DNA from: Solimonas flava DSM 18980
Lineage (GTDB): Bacteria > Pseudomonadota > Gammaproteobacteria > Nevskiales > Nevskiaceae
NCBI RefSeq assembly: GCF_000426685.1
Contig: NZ_AUFV01000003.1
Location: 372,001-436,000 of the forward strand
Direction: 5' to 3'
Length of the DNA: 64,000 nt
Shown: in pieces, positions 1 to 10,103 of the stretch
Numbering within the stretch: position 1 is the stretch's first letter
How the letters are laid out: every line of letters starts with the position of its first letter
Notes under the pieces: generated by a model
The model's input: the letters and a program-made list of their open reading frames with translations, nothing else
Told to the model about the DNA's origin: nothing
Database searches by the model: none
Position numbers and translations under genes: made by a program

Positions 1-1
1 C

Positions 2-2368
2 GCGCGCATCGCGCTCGCCGGCCGCGGCAGCAGTGCGCGCGAGGCGATCCTCGTGCTGGCGGCGGCGATGTCGGTGCAGGACCCGCACGAAGTGCCGGCC
101 GAGGCGCAGGACGCGGCGCGGCAGAAGCACGCCGGCTGGCGCCATCCGCGCTCGGATTTCCTCACGCTGCTCAAGCTCTGGCAGCAGTGGCGCGACTGGA
201 GCGACAGCCACTCGAACCGCCAGCTGCGCCGCATCTGCCGCGAGCATTACGTCTCCTTCCTGCGCATGGAGGAATGGGAGGCGGTGCATCGCCAGATCCG
301 CGATCTGGCCAGCGACGAAAGCGGCCGGCCGGCATCGGACGCGCGCTGGACCAACGAAGCGCTCGACGAGCTGTACGTGCCGGTCCATGAAGCGCTGCTG
401 GCCGGTTTGATCGATCACATCGGCCACAAGCTGCCGGAGAAGAACGAGTACCAGGGCCCGCGCAACCGCCGCTTCAAGATCCATCCGGGTTCGGCGCTGA
501 TCAAGAAGCCGCCGCAATGGGTGATGAGCGCGCAGCTCGCGCAGACCACGCAGCTGTACGCGCGCACCAATGCGGCGATCGAGCCGGACTGGCTGGAGCG
601 CGTCGCGCCGCATCTGGTCAAGCGCGTGCTGCTGCATCCGCAGTGGAACGCCGAGCGCGGCGAGGTGACGGCGACCGAGCACGTCAGCCTGCTCGGCCTG
701 CCGCTGCTGACGCGTGCGCGCCACTACGGCTCGACGCATCCGCTCGAAGCGCGCGAGATCTTCATTCGCGAGGCGCTGGTCGGCGGCCATCTGCCGCGCA
801 AGCCGGCTTTCCTCGACGCCAATCTGCAGCTGATCGAAGCGATCCGCGACAAGGAAGCCAAGATGCGCCGCCCGGACCTGCTGGCCGGCGACGAACAGTT
901 CTACGCGTTCTATGACGCGCGCGTGCCGCCCGAGGTGTGCACGGCGGCGGCGCTGCGCAGCTGGCTCAAGCGCGAGCCGCAGGCGCAGAAGGCGCTGACG
1001 ATGGCGGAGGCCGACGCGCTGCGGCCGGGCGCCAATGCCGACGTCGAAAGCCTGTTCCCGGATCGCCTGGAACTCGGTGGCGTCACGCTCAAGCTTTCGT
1101 ACTCGCACGAGCCCGGCGAGGAGCACGACGGCGTCACCTTCCACATCCCGCTCGCGCAGGTCCACCAGCTGCCGGCGGAGCGCTTCGAGTGGCTGGTGCC
1201 GGGCCTGCGCGCGGCCAAGCTCGAAGCGCTGATCCGCACGCTGCCGCAGCATCTGCGGCGCCAGGTGATGCCGGCCGCCGAATACGCGCAGGCCCTGAAC
1301 GCGCGTCTGACGCCGGACGACGGCGCGCTGCTGCCGGCCATGTGCACGGCGCTGCAGGCGATGACCGGCGTGCGCCTGGAGCCCTCGGATTTCGCGCCGG
1401 ACCGGCTCGAAGCCTATCTGCGGCCGCGTCTGCAGCTGGAAAACGACAAGGGCGCCGTGCTCGGCGTCGCCGACACGCTCGACGGCCTGCGCGGCCGCTT
1501 CAGCGGCGACGCCCGCCGCGCGCTGAACCAAGCGGCGAGCCGCGACGACACCCTCAAGCAGTGGGCGCGCGAGAAGCTGGGCGACTGGGATTTCGACGCG
1601 CTGCCGGAATCGGTGCCGCTGCCCGGCGGCGCGCGCGGCTATCCGGCGCTGGCTGCGCACGACGGCCAGGTCGATCTGCGCCTGTTCGAATCGCGCGAGG
1701 CCGCCGCCGCCGCGCATCGCGCCGGCACGCGGCAGCTGCTGCTGCTGCGCATGCCCGAGCGCCTGCGCGATCTGGCCAAGAACGCACGCCTGAAGCTGGC
1801 GCTGCTGGCCGTGCCGTTCCAGCTCGACGTCGACAAGATCGCGCTGCAGCTGGCCGCGCGCGCCGCCGACGCCAGGCTGCTCGACGCGCCGGTGCGTACG
1901 CGCGCCGATTTCCAGGCCGCGCTCGAACGCCGCGCGGCGTTCAGCCTCGACGCGCAGGCGCGGCTCGACAGCCTCGTCAACTGGCTCAACGCGGCGCTGG
2001 CGATCCGCAGGACGCTGGACGCCTGCAAGAGCAAATGGCCGCTGTCGGCCGCCGACATGCAGGCGCAGCTGGCGAGTCTGTTCGGCGCCGACTTCGTGCT
2101 GGCGATCCCCGATCCGCAGTGGCCGCGCGTCGCGCTCTATCTGCGTGCGCTGCAGGTGCGGCTCGAACGCCTGCCGCAGAAACCGGTGCGCGACGAGGAT
2201 CTGACCAAGCAGCTGGCGCCGTTCGCCGAGAAGCTGCCGGATCTTGCGCAGCCGGCGCGCTGGCTGCTCGAAGAATGGCGCATCGCCCTGTTCGCGCAGG
2301 AGCTGAAAGCCGTCGGCCGGCCGTCGCCGCAGGCGCTGCGCGAAGCGCTGGCGCAGCCCCGGCCATGA
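2..2368 (+). CDS. hrpA: ATP-dependent RNA helicase HrpA, C-terminal part
   Basis: This is the C-terminal 788 or so codons of the DEAH-box RNA helicase HrpA (full family length about 1300). The gene enters from the left edge: the frame is open from base 2, so the helicase core (Walker A, DEAH box) lies outside the window. The visible part begins at the conserved segment around SVQDPHEVP and continues through the OB-fold region (QEYTG-like NEYQGPRNRRF, PGS, KKPPQWVM) into the long DUF3418 tail that is specific to HrpA. HrpA remodels RNA and helps rescue stalled ribosomes in E. coli. The stop overlaps the next ATG by four bases (ATGA), so translation is probably coupled to the flavin reductase gene. 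Confidence 0.93.
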   Translation, partial: ARIALAGRGSSAREAILVLAAAMSVQDPHEVPAEAQDAARQKHAGWRHPRSDFLTLLKLWQQWRDWSDSHSNRQLRRICREHYVSFLRMEEWEAVHRQIRDLASDESGRPASDARWTNEALDELYVPVHEALLAGLIDHIGHKLPEKNEYQGPRNRRFKIHPGSALIKKPPQWVMSAQLAQTTQLYARTNAAIEPDWLERVAPHLVKRVLLHPQWNAERGEVTATEHVSLLGLPLLTRARHYGSTHPLEAREIFIREALVGGHLPRKPAFLDANLQLIEAIRDKEAKMRRPDLLAGDEQFYAFYDARVPPEVCTAAALRSWLKREPQAQKALTMAEADALRPGANADVESLFPDRLELGGVTLKLSYSHEPGEEHDGVTFHIPLAQVHQLPAERFEWLVPGLRAAKLEALIRTLPQHLRRQVMPAAEYAQALNARLTPDDGALLPAMCTALQAMTGVRLEPSDFAPDRLEAYLRPRLQLENDKGAVLGVADTLDGLRGRFSGDARRALNQAASRDDTLKQWAREKLGDWDFDALPESVPLPGGARGYPALAAHDGQVDLRLFESREAAAAAHRAGTRQLLLLRMPERLRDLAKNARLKLALLAVPFQLDVDKIALQLAARAADARLLDAPVRTRADFQAALERRAAFSLDAQARLDSLVNWLNAALAIRRTLDACKSKWPLSAADMQAQLASLFGADFVLAIPDPQWPRVALYLRALQVRLERLPQKPVRDEDLTKQLAPFAEKLPDLAQPARWLLEEWRIALFAQELKAVGRPSPQALREALAQPRP

Positions 2369-2898
2369 ACGCGCAGCGCTGGCTGGCGGTCTGCGGCAGC
2401 CTGCGCCGGCAGTCGTCGAACCGGGCGCTGCTCGATGCGCTGCCGGTGCTGGCGCCGGACGGCGTGCGCATCGTGTGCCATCCGCTCGACGCGCTGCCGC
2501 CGTTCAATCCGGATCTGGAGGGCGACCTGCCGGCGCCGGTGCGCGCGTGGCGCGCCGCCGTCGCCGCCGCCGACGGCCTGCTGATCTCCAGTCCCGAATA
2601 CGCGCACGGCGTGTCCGGCGTGATGAAGAACGCGCTCGACTGGCTGGTCGCCGGGCCGGAATTCGTCGGCAAGCCGGTCGCGCTGCTCAACGCCACGACG
2701 CGCGCCGGGTTCGCGCCGGCGCAGCTCGCCGAGACGCTGCGCACCATGTCGGGGGTCGTCGTCGACGCCGCCGGCCTGAGTCTGCCGCTGCTCGGCGGCA
2801 CCCGCGACGGCGCCGCGATCGTCGCCGAGCCGGCGCTCGCGGCGCCGTTGCGTACGGCGCTCGCGGCCTTCGCCGCGGCGATTGCCACGCGCGGCTAG
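2365..2898 (+). CDS. NADPH-dependent FMN reductase family protein
   Basis: The 177-residue product is a flavodoxin-fold NAD(P)H:FMN reductase of the chromate-reductase/azoreductase type (PF03358). Near the N-terminus GSLRRQSSN forms the phosphate-binding loop for FMN. SPEYAHGVSGVMKNALDWL around residues 74-92 is the family signature that contacts the flavin ring. It should be a cytoplasmic enzyme reducing quinones, FMN or metal ions; the physiological substrate cannot be read from the sequence. The ATGA overlap with hrpA fixes the start and suggests co-transcription. Confidence 0.88.
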   Translation: MNAQRWLAVCGSLRRQSSNRALLDALPVLAPDGVRIVCHPLDALPPFNPDLEGDLPAPVRAWRAAVAAADGLLISSPEYAHGVSGVMKNALDWLVAGPEFVGKPVALLNATTRAGFAPAQLAETLRTMSGVVVDAAGLSLPLLGGTRDGAAIVAEPALAAPLRTALAAFAAAIATRG

Positions 2899-2977
2899 CC
2901 GCGCCGGCCACCGCGCCGGTTGCCGCCGGACTGGCGGGCGCCGACAATTCGCCCTCCCGCTCGTTCCCGGATTGCCC

Positions 2978-3694
2978 ATGATTGCCGCGCAGGATCGCCT
3001 GATCGCCGCGCTCGACGTGCCGACCGCCGCCGATGCCCGCCAGCTCGTCGCCACGCTCGGCGACGCCGTGCACTTCTACAAGATCGGCCTCGAGCTCTTG
3101 ATGGCGCCGGGCTTCTTCGAGCTGCTCGACGCGCTCAAGGGCGAGGGCAAGAAGGTCTTCGTCGACCTCAAGTTCTTCGACATTCCCGAGACCGTCGCGC
3201 GCGCCGTGCGCAATCTGTCCGAGCGCGGCGCCGACTTCTGCACGGTGCACGGCAACCAGTCGATCATGGAAGCGGCCGCCAAGGCCAAGTCCGGCGCCAC
3301 CAGGGTGCTCGCGGTGACGGCGCTGACCAGCCTCGATCAGGGCGATCTGAACGATCTGGGTTTCCAGTGCGACGTCGCCGCGCTGGTGCTGTCGCGCGCG
3401 CGCCGCGCGCTGGCTGCCGGCTGCGATGGCGTGGTGTCCTCGGGCCTGGAAGTCGCGAAGCTGCGCGCCGAAGCGCCGCGCGAGCTGATCTGCGTGACGC
3501 CCGGCATCCGCCCGGTCGAGAATCGCGTCGAGGCCGATCAGAAACGCATCATGACGCCGGCCGCGGCGATCAAGGCCGGCGCCGACTATCTCGTCATCGG
3601 CCGGCCGATCCGCGACGCCGCCGATCCGCGCGCGATGGCGCAGCAGATCCAGGCCGAGATCGCGCAGGCGCTCGCCGAGGCGGGCCGCGCATGA
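2978..3694 (+). CDS. pyrF: Orotidine 5'-phosphate decarboxylase
   Basis: The 238-residue TIM-barrel enzyme converts OMP to UMP, the last step of de novo pyrimidine synthesis. The catalytic charged network is visible as DLKFFDIP (Asp63, Lys65, Asp68), and the phosphate-binding end of the barrel as VTPGIRP and [11 protein letters not shown]. Length is normal for the short bacterial class. The ATG at 2978 was chosen because the barrel begins immediately after it ([10 protein letters not shown]); upstream in-frame sequence is low-complexity. The stop overlaps the hemE start (ATGA), so the two genes are probably translated together. Confidence 0.97.
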   Translation: MIAAQDRLIAALDVPTAADARQLVATLGDAVHFYKIGLELLMAPGFFELLDALKGEGKKVFVDLKFFDIPETVARAVRNLSERGADFCTVHGNQSIMEAAAKAKSGATRVLAVTALTSLDQGDLNDLGFQCDVAALVLSRARRALAAGCDGVVSSGLEVAKLRAEAPRELICVTPGIRPVENRVEADQKRIMTPAAAIKAGADYLVIGRPIRDAADPRAMAQQIQAEIAQALAEAGRA

Positions 3695-4761
3695 GCATCC
3701 GCACGCTCGACAACGACCGCTTCCTGCGCGCGCTGAAGCGCCAGCCGGTGGACTACACCCCGACCTGGATGATGCGCCAGGCCGGACGCTACCTGCCGGA
3801 GTACCGCGAGAGTCGCAAGAAGGCCCGCGACTTCATGGCGCTGTGCCGCAATCCGGAGCTGTGCTGCGAGGTTACGCTGCAGCCGCTGGCGCGCTACGGT
3901 CTCGACGCCGCGATCCTGTTCTCCGACATCCTGACGATTCCCGATGCGATGGGCCTGGGCCTGCGCTTCGTCGAGGGCGAGGGCCCGGTGTTCGACCGCC
4001 CGGTGCGCGACGAACGCGCGATTGCCCAGCTGCCGGTGCCGGACCCGAACGTCGAGCTGCGCTACGTGATGGACGCGGTGACGACGATCCGCGCCGCGCT
4101 CGGCAACCGCCTGCCGCTGATCGGCTTCTCCGGCAGCCCGTGGACGCTGGCGACCTACATGGTCGAGGGCGCCGGCGGTTCGGACTTCGTGACGATCAAG
4201 CGCATGGGCTACGACGCGCCCGAGCTGCTCGACAGCCTGCTCGCCAAGCTGGCGGCGTCCGTCAGCCTCTATCTGGAAGCGCAGCTCGCCGCCGGCGCCG
4301 ACGCGCTGATGGTGTTCGACACCTGGGGCGGCGTGCTCGCGCCCGACGACTATCTGCGCTTCTCGCTGCAGCCGATGGCGAAGATCGTCGCCCACCTCAA
4401 GCGCGTCGCGCCCGAGGTGCCGGTGATCCTGTTCACCAAGAACGGTGGCCAGCATCTCGAAGCGATGGCCGATACCGGCTGCGACGCGCTGGGCCTGGAC
4501 TGGACCACCGATCTCGGCGCGGCGCGTGCGCGCGTCGGCTCCCGCGTCGCGCTGCAGGGCAATCTCGACCCGGCCTGGCTGTTCGCCGGCCCGGCGAAGA
4601 TCGAGGCCGCGGTGGCACGCACGCTGGCGAGTTACGGTCCGGGCCCCGGCCACGTCTTCAATCTCGGCCACGGCATCCTGCCGACGACGCCGCCGGAGCA
4701 CGCGGCGGCGATGATCGAGGCGGTGCGCCGCCTGAGCCCCGCGTACCATCGGGCCGACTGA
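3691..4761 (+). CDS. hemE: Uroporphyrinogen decarboxylase
   Basis: The 356-residue enzyme decarboxylates the four acetate side chains of uroporphyrinogen III to give coproporphyrinogen III in haem synthesis. The substrate-binding signature [12 protein letters not shown] lies near residues 29-40, and the second signature [16 protein letters not shown] near residues 145-160. Length matches the family. It starts inside the pyrF stop codon. A GC-rich hairpin follows the stop. Another haem gene, hemB, lies about 20 kb away and is not linked. Confidence 0.97.
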   Translation: MSIRTLDNDRFLRALKRQPVDYTPTWMMRQAGRYLPEYRESRKKARDFMALCRNPELCCEVTLQPLARYGLDAAILFSDILTIPDAMGLGLRFVEGEGPVFDRPVRDERAIAQLPVPDPNVELRYVMDAVTTIRAALGNRLPLIGFSGSPWTLATYMVEGAGGSDFVTIKRMGYDAPELLDSLLAKLAASVSLYLEAQLAAGADALMVFDTWGGVLAPDDYLRFSLQPMAKIVAHLKRVAPEVPVILFTKNGGQHLEAMADTGCDALGLDWTTDLGAARARVGSRVALQGNLDPAWLFAGPAKIEAAVARTLASYGPGPGHVFNLGHGILPTTPPEHAAAMIEAVRRLSPAYHRAD

Positions 4762-4768
4762 CGCGCTG

Positions 4769-4800
4769 CGCCGGCGCGCGGGGCGCCGGCGTCAGGCTTT
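4769..4800 (+). terminator. Candidate terminator after hemE
   Basis: A nine-base-pair perfect GC stem (4769-4777 with 4783-4791, five-base loop) starts eight bases after the hemE stop and is followed by a short pyrimidine stretch ending in CTTT. The U-tract is weak, so it may act only as a partial terminator or a 3'-end stabiliser. Confidence 0.45.
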
Positions 4801-4818
4801 CGATGAGGAGTTACCGCG

Positions 4819-5751
4819 ATGCTTTCGGTGATCTTTCCGCCCAGCGTGGTCGGCGTCATCACCGCCGCCGCGATCCTGCTGACAACGGTTGCCGCGTTCC
4901 TGCTGCTGCTGCCCGCGATCCTCCTCAAGCTGCTGCCGTACCGCCCGCTGCAGCGCGCCTGCAGCCATTGGTGCGTGTGGGTGGCGACCAACTGGGCGTC
5001 GAACAACAAGATCATCCTGCGCCTGCTGCACGCCGTGCAGTGGGAGGTCGATGTGCGCACGCCGCTCGATCCGCGCGCCAACTACCTGCTGATCGCCAAC
5101 CACCAGTCCTGGGCTGACATCCTGCTGCTGTTCGACATCCTGCACGGGCGCGTGCCGTTCCCGCGCTTCTTCCTCAAGTACGAACTGCTGTACGTGCCGG
5201 TCATCGGTCTGGCCTGCTGGGCGATGGATTTTCCGTTCATGCGCCGCTACAGCCCGGCGCAGCTCGCGGCGCGACCGGAACTGAAGGGCAAGGATCTCGA
5301 AGCGACGCGCCGCGCCTGCGAGCTCTACCGCAGCGAGCCGGTCACGGTCATCAACTTCCTCGAAGGCACGCGCTTCACCGAGGCCAAGCGCGTCGCCAAG
5401 CGCTCGCCGTACCGCCATCTGCTGCGGCCGAAAGCCGGCGGCATGTCGTTCACGCTCAATGCGATGGGCGAGCAGTTCGCCGGCGTCATCGACGTCACCA
5501 TCGCCTACCGGCCGACCCGCAAGCCGCTGCTGTGGAGCTGGTGCTGCGGCGAGCAGGATCAGATGGACGTCCACGTCGACGTGCTGCCGATCCCGGCCGA
5601 GCTGATGCACGGCGACTACGAGAACGATGCCGAATTCCGTGCCCGCTTCCAGGGCTGGATCAACACCGTCTGGACGCGCAAGGACGCCCGCCTCAACCGC
5701 CTGCTCGGCGGCCGTCCGGCGGTGCAGGCGCCGCGCCCGGCGGCGCTGTAA
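4819..5751 (+). CDS. yihG: YihG-like 1-acylglycerol-3-phosphate acyltransferase
   Basis: The 310-residue membrane-bound acyltransferase belongs to the PlsC superfamily, and conserved segments match E. coli YihG closely in order and spacing. There is one N-terminal hydrophobic segment (about residues 8-36). The catalytic HX4D box is NHQSWAD, followed by LLYVPVIGLACWAMDFPFM, and the second conserved block is FLEGTRFTEAKR. It probably acylates lysophosphatidic acid at the inner membrane. A GAGGAG ribosome-binding site eight bases before the ATG supports the start. The hairpin after hemE suggests separate transcription. Confidence 0.86.
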   Translation: MLSVIFPPSVVGVITAAAILLTTVAAFLLLLPAILLKLLPYRPLQRACSHWCVWVATNWASNNKIILRLLHAVQWEVDVRTPLDPRANYLLIANHQSWADILLLFDILHGRVPFPRFFLKYELLYVPVIGLACWAMDFPFMRRYSPAQLAARPELKGKDLEATRRACELYRSEPVTVINFLEGTRFTEAKRVAKRSPYRHLLRPKAGGMSFTLNAMGEQFAGVIDVTIAYRPTRKPLLWSWCCGEQDQMDVHVDVLPIPAELMHGDYENDAEFRARFQGWINTVWTRKDARLNRLLGGRPAVQAPRPAAL

Positions 5752-5874
5752 CGATTCGCCACGTCCGGCGCCGGACCGCGATGTCCGGCGGGCGGATCGC
5801 CACGTTCGTCAGCTGCCTGAAGACGGGGCGCCGCCGCCTCGCATAATCGGCTCCTTTGCCGTCCGGAGCCGTCC

Positions 5875-6813
5875 ATGCGCATCGGCGTGGTCGCCGACGC
5901 CACTTGCGATCTGCCGTCGGAGTTCATCAAGTCGCACGACATCGGCATCCTGCCGGTGACGATCCAGCTCGGCGACGAGCTGCTCGACGACGTCCGCGAT
6001 CCGCGCGCGACGCGGCGCTTCTATGCGCGCCAGCTGGCGCAGCGCGACTTCGACGCCGACACCGTTGCCTACAGCGTCGAGCAGACGCGGGCCCTGCTGC
6101 TGCGGCGCATCGTGCCGTTCTACGACTACGCGTTCTGCATCACCATCAGCGCGACACGCAGCAGCACGTTCGAGAACGCCGCCAAGGCCTCGTTCTCGAT
6201 TCTCGCCGACGAGCAGTCGGCGCCGACGGCGCGCGGCCCGTTCGTGCTGCGCGTGGTCGATTCGCGCACGGCGCTGGCCGGCACCGGCGTGCTGGTCGCG
6301 GAAGCCGCCAAGCGCGTGCGCGACGGCATCACGCCGTTCGAGCTGCGCCGCCATCTCGACGCGCTGCGCGATCACGTCTGCACCTACCTCGTGCCGGGCG
6401 ATCTGTACTACGTGCACCACCGCGCGCAGAAGAAGGGCGAACGCAGCGTCGACTGGCTCAGCTATGCGATCGGCACCGCGCTCGATCTGCGGCCGGTGAT
6501 CCTCGCCTACCGCGGCGATACCGAGCCGGTGGCGCGCGTGCAGGGCTACGAGCGCGCGGTCGCCGGTGCGTTGGCGCAGGTGGCGCGGCAGATCGAGCAC
6601 GGCGCGCTGTACGTGCCGCATGTCGCCATCAGCTACGGCGGCGAACTGACCGAGCTGCAGCGGCTGCCGGGCTACGACGCGCTGCGCGAAGCCGCGGCGC
6701 GGCGCGGCGTCGAGCTGCTCGAGAGCGTGATGTCGGCGACCTCGGCGGTGAACATCGGCGCCGGCTGCGTGTCGGTCGCCTATGCCGGCGAGCGGCGTCC
6801 GTTCAGCGAGTAA
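5875..6813 (+). CDS. DegV family (fatty-acid-binding) protein
   Basis: The 312-residue product has the DegV fold. The N-terminal lobe starts with IGVVADATCDLPSEF, which carries the conserved D-x-x-x-D-L motif, and SATRSSTFENA binds the carboxylate in characterised family members. DegV/FakB proteins bind fatty acids; in Firmicutes they present them to FakA kinase, but no fakA partner is visible here, so the role in this organism is unclear. The start has a CCGGAG ribosome-binding site. The gene converges with purK. Confidence 0.83.
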   Translation: MRIGVVADATCDLPSEFIKSHDIGILPVTIQLGDELLDDVRDPRATRRFYARQLAQRDFDADTVAYSVEQTRALLLRRIVPFYDYAFCITISATRSSTFENAAKASFSILADEQSAPTARGPFVLRVVDSRTALAGTGVLVAEAAKRVRDGITPFELRRHLDALRDHVCTYLVPGDLYYVHHRAQKKGERSVDWLSYAIGTALDLRPVILAYRGDTEPVARVQGYERAVAGALAQVARQIEHGALYVPHVAISYGGELTELQRLPGYDALREAAARRGVELLESVMSATSAVNIGAGCVSVAYAGERRPFSE

Positions 6814-6832
6814 GCGGGGCTTCGCGCGGGCT

Positions 6833-7936
6833 TCAGCTTTCGACCGCGGCGACCAGCGCCTGCAGCTGCGCGAGGCGCTCGGCGAGTTCCGCATCGCTGG
6901 CCGCCGTCACCGTCGCATGGCCGACCTTGCGCTGCGGCTTCGGCGTCTTGCCGTAGTGATGGATGTGCACGCCGGGAATCGCCGCCAGCGCGGTGTTCTT
7001 CGGTGCGTCGCCGATGAAGTTCACCATCACGCTCGGGCCGCGCAGCGCGGTCGAGCCGAGCGGCAGGCCGGCGATCGCGCGCAGGTGGTTCTCGAACTGC
7101 GAGCAGACCGCGCCCTCGATCGTCCAGTGCCCGGAGTTGTGCACGCGCGGCGCGATCTCGTTGGCGAGCAGCTGGCCGCCGTCCGGGCCGGCGGCGACGA
7201 AGAACTCGAAGGCGAGCACGCCGACGTAGCCGAGGTGTTCGCAGACGCGTCGCGCGTAGTCCTCGGCGTGGCGCTGCAGCGGATCGTTGGCCTGCGGCGT
7301 CGCCGTGCGCAGGATGCCGTCGCGATGCACGTTCTCGACGACCGGGTAGAAGCGCATCTCGCCGTCCTGGCCGCGCACCGCGAGGCAGGAGACTTCGCGC
7401 TCGAACGGCACGAACGCTTCGAGGATCAGCGCCTGGCCGCCGAGCTTGGCCCAGGCGGTGTCGAGATCCTCGGGCTTTCTCAGCACGGCCTGACCCTTGC
7501 CGTCGTAGCCGAGGCGGCGCGTCTTCAGCACCGCCGGCAGGCCGATGTTGCGCACCGCGAGATCGAGCGCTTCGCGCGTCGCCACCGGCATGTAGCGCGG
7601 CACCGGGATGCCGAGCTTGTCGAACAGCGATTTCTCCGACAGGCGATCCTGGCCGACGGTCAGCGCGACCGGCGCCGGCAGCAGCGGAATGCGCGCGGCG
7701 ATGGACTCGGCGGTCTTCGCCGGCACGTTCTCGAACTCGTAGGTGGCGAGGTCGACGGCGTCGCAGAAATCGGCGAGCGCCTTTTCGTCGACGTAGTCGG
7801 CGTGGATGTGCGCGCCGAGCGGCGCGGCGCAGGCTTCGGTCGCCGGATCGAGGAACACGAAGTCGAAATCGAGCGGATAGCCCGCCAGGGCCAGCATCCG
7901 ACCCAGCTGGCCGGCCCCCAGGATGCCGATTTTCAT
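6833..7936 (-). CDS. purK: N5-carboxyaminoimidazole ribonucleotide synthase
   Basis: The 367-residue ATP-grasp enzyme carboxylates aminoimidazole ribonucleotide with ATP and bicarbonate in purine synthesis. It opens with the conserved [15 protein letters not shown] loop. ATP-grasp residues include [14 protein letters not shown], and the metal-binding end is [14 protein letters not shown]. The ATG at 7936 overlaps the purE stop by four bases, so purE-purK form a translationally coupled pair on the minus strand. Confidence 0.97.
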   Translation of the reverse strand: MKIGILGAGQLGRMLALAGYPLDFDFVFLDPATEACAAPLGAHIHADYVDEKALADFCDAVDLATYEFENVPAKTAESIAARIPLLPAPVALTVGQDRLSEKSLFDKLGIPVPRYMPVATREALDLAVRNIGLPAVLKTRRLGYDGKGQAVLRKPEDLDTAWAKLGGQALILEAFVPFEREVSCLAVRGQDGEMRFYPVVENVHRDGILRTATPQANDPLQRHAEDYARRVCEHLGYVGVLAFEFFVAAGPDGGQLLANEIAPRVHNSGHWTIEGAVCSQFENHLRAIAGLPLGSTALRGPSVMVNFIGDAPKNTALAAIPGVHIHHYGKTPKPQRKVGHATVTAASDAELAERLAQLQALVAAVES

Positions 7937-8463
7937 GCGGGCAGCTTCAGCGGTTCGTCGTCGAGGACTTTGGCGGTCTGGCGGCTGCGGAACGCGTCGA
8001 GCCGCGCCGCGAGGCGCTTGTCGGTGGTGGCCAGGATCGCGGCCGCGAGCAGTGCGGCGTTGGTGGCGCCGGCCTTGCCGATCGCCAGCGTCGCGACCGG
8101 GATGCCGGCCGGCATCTGCACGATCGACAGCAGCGAGTCGAGGCCGTTGAGGGCCTTGCTCTGCACCGGCACGCCGAGCACCGGCAGCGCGGTCTTGGCG
8201 GCGCACATGCCGGGCAGATGCGCGGCGCCGCCGGCGCCGGCGATGATCACGCGCAGGCCGCGGCCGCTGGCCTGTTCGGCGTATTCGAACAGCAGATCGG
8301 GGGTGCGATGCGCCGAGACCACGCGTGCCTCATACGGCACGCCGAGATCTTCAAGCGTTTGCGCCGCATGCGCCATCGTCTCCCAGTCGGAGCGAGAGCC
8401 CATGATGAGACCGACGACGGCGCGGGGTGCGGCGGGCGGGGAGGTTTTCTTGCGACTGGCCAC
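7933..8463 (-). CDS. purE: 5-(carboxyamino)imidazole ribonucleotide mutase
   Basis: The 176-residue class I PurE rearranges N5-CAIR to CAIR. The active-site loop GSRSDWETM and the motifs SAHRTPD and [11 protein letters not shown] are all present. The protein has about 14 extra N-terminal residues and a short C-terminal extension compared with minimal PurE. The start is GTG, preceded at seven bases by GAGGGG. It is the upstream gene of the purEK pair. Confidence 0.96.
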   Translation of the reverse strand: MASRKKTSPPAAPRAVVGLIMGSRSDWETMAHAAQTLEDLGVPYEARVVSAHRTPDLLFEYAEQASGRGLRVIIAGAGGAAHLPGMCAAKTALPVLGVPVQSKALNGLDSLLSIVQMPAGIPVATLAIGKAGATNAALLAAAILATTDKRLAARLDAFRSRQTAKVLDDEPLKLPA

Positions 8464-8593
8464 TTTCGGCCCCTCAGCGAACGCGGGGAGGAAAGCGCAG
8501 GATTATTGCATTGCAGGGGATCGCGCGCACCGGGGCTTCGGCCGCGCCGGTGCCGGCCGCGCGAGAACGCGCGGTTTCGTAATTTTATCGGAG

Positions 8594-8639
8594 CAAATAA
8601 AACGGGCCCGGACGCGCGCGCCGCGCGGATCCGGGCCCG
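8594..8639 (-). terminator. Intrinsic terminator of the SIMPL-domain gene
   Basis: Read on the minus strand, a perfect ten-base-pair stem CGGGCCCGGA/TCCGGGCCCG (8639-8630 with 8612-8603) with a 17-base loop is followed immediately by TTTTATTTG. It sits ten bases beyond the SIMPL stop and is the clearest rho-independent terminator in the window. Confidence 0.8.
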
Positions 8640-8648
8640 CGACCGGGC

Positions 8649-9377
8649 TCAGCGCTCGGCGAGGTCGAACTCGGCGGAGACCGAAGCGCTGTACTTGATC
8701 TCGCCGCCGGCGAAACCGATCTGCTCGTTGCCGCTGGCGTCGGCCATCGGCGCGGCGGCGACGCGCATCTCCGCCTTGTACATCACCGGCATCGGCCGTA
8801 CCTCGTCGTTGGCGCGGACGCTGCGTACGGCGCCGAGCTTCACGCCGAGCGTGTCGGCGAGCAGCTTGGCGCGGGCCTGGGCGTCCTGCGCCGCCTTGGC
8901 GAGCGCCTGGCGCTGCAGTTCGTCGCTGCGGCTCGATTCGAGCTGCGGCGGGCTGACGTGGTTGACGCCGGCCTTGGTCGCGCGCAGCACGTAGTCGCCG
9001 AGCTTGTCGAGATCGGTGACGACGACCTCGATCGTGCGCCGCGCGCGGTAGCCGACCAGCTTCTGCTGGTGCAGCTTGTCGTCCCAGACGTACTCCGGGT
9101 TGAGGCTGATGCCGGCGGTCGAGATCTGCTCGTCCTTGGCGCCGAGCGCCTTGGCCTCGGCCAGATAGGCGCGGACGATGGCGTTGACCTGCGACTCGGC
9201 GGTCTTCAGATCCGGATGCAGCGCGTCGGCGGCCAGGCTCAGACGCGCGCGGTCGGGGGCGACGCTGACCTCGCCCTGGCCGCTGACGGCGACCAGGCGC
9301 GGCGGCGGGGCGTCGGCCGCGGACGCGGCGGCGCTGGCGAACAGCAGGGCAGGCAGCAACCAGGCGATCTTCTTCAT
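8649..9377 (-). CDS. SIMPL domain (DUF541/YggE-like) periplasmic protein
   Basis: The 242-residue protein has a cleavable signal peptide (Lys2-Lys3, hydrophobic core, AxA site near residues 18-20) and then a SIMPL/DUF541 domain. Typical family blocks are VSGQGEVSVAPDRARL at the start of the mature protein, and GYRARRTIEVVV, a feature of YggE relatives. E. coli YggE is linked to oxidative-stress protection, but the biochemical role of the family is unknown. The gene is a single unit with its own terminator and is divergent from sufT. Confidence 0.85.
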   Translation of the reverse strand: MKKIAWLLPALLFASAAASAADAPPPRLVAVSGQGEVSVAPDRARLSLAADALHPDLKTAESQVNAIVRAYLAEAKALGAKDEQISTAGISLNPEYVWDDKLHQQKLVGYRARRTIEVVVTDLDKLGDYVLRATKAGVNHVSPPQLESSRSDELQRQALAKAAQDAQARAKLLADTLGVKLGAVRSVRANDEVRPMPVMYKAEMRVAAAPMADASGNEQIGFAGGEIKYSASVSAEFDLAER

Positions 9378-9535
9378 TGTTCGGGTCTCGCGGTGGGATC
9401 AAACGCGCCGATCATAGGCGAGCCGGCCGGCCTGAAGCTGAACGCGGCGCACGCCGGCAGCAGCGCGCGGCGCGCTGGTTTAAGATCGCCCATCCCGTTT
9501 TTTGTCGCGCCGCCGGGCGCGATCCTGACCCATCC

Positions 9536-10084
9536 ATGAGCGCCTTCCACGAACCCGTCACCCTGACCCGTGACGTCATCGGCATCCTGATCCCGCAGGG
9601 GACCAAGGTCGAGCTGCCGGAGGGCGCGCGCGCGCAGATCACGCAGGCGCTCGGCGGCAGCTTCACCGTGCAGGTCGAGGGGCACTTGTTCCGCCTCGAG
9701 GGCAAGGACGCCGATGCCATCGGCCAGGAAGTGGTGCGCGCGCCGGAGATCGCCGCCGACGCCAGCGACGAGGAAATCGAGCAGGCGGTCTGGGCGCAGC
9801 TGAAGACCTGCTACGACCCCGAGATCCCGGTCGATATCGTCGAGCTGGGCCTGGTCTACGAGTGCAAGGTCGAGACCCTCGAACCCGGTCGCCGCCGCGC
9901 GCGCGTGCGCATGACGCTGACCGCGCCGGGCTGCGGCATGGGCGATATCCTGGTCGCCGACGTCAAGAGCAAGATCGAGCAGATCCCGACGATCGCCGAG
10001 ACCGACGTCGAGCTGGTCTTCGATCCGCCTTGGAACCAGTCGATGATGTCGGAAGCGGCCAGGCTCGCGACCGGCATGTACTGA
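9536..10084 (+). CDS. sufT: Iron-sulfur cluster assembly protein SufT
   Basis: The 182-residue product contains an N-terminal segment of about 75 residues specific to SufT, then a MIP18/DUF59 domain with the hallmark DPEIPVDIVELGLVYE and the conserved TAPGCGMGDIL cysteine. SufT helps mature Fe-S proteins when cluster demand is high. The ATG at 9536 is preferred because the family's N-terminus begins there. No suf or isc operon is adjacent. Upstream (9378-9535) lies the shared divergent region with the SIMPL gene, with a possible -10 TAAGAT at 9481. Confidence 0.88.
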   Translation: MSAFHEPVTLTRDVIGILIPQGTKVELPEGARAQITQALGGSFTVQVEGHLFRLEGKDADAIGQEVVRAPEIAADASDEEIEQAVWAQLKTCYDPEIPVDIVELGLVYECKVETLEPGRRRARVRMTLTAPGCGMGDILVADVKSKIEQIPTIAETDVELVFDPPWNQSMMSEAARLATGMY

Positions 10085-10103
10085 CCGGCAAAGGAGCAGG
10101 GCG

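Noticed and set aside
8514-8648. A possible small RNA between purE and the SIMPL gene
   Set aside because: The only structure is the hairpin at 8603-8639, which is well explained as the SIMPL-gene terminator; I see no promoter for a separate transcript.
6782-8698. Long plus-strand frame opposite purK, purE and the following terminator
   Set aside because: It runs through two well-defined genes and a terminator on the other strand and has no recognisable motif.
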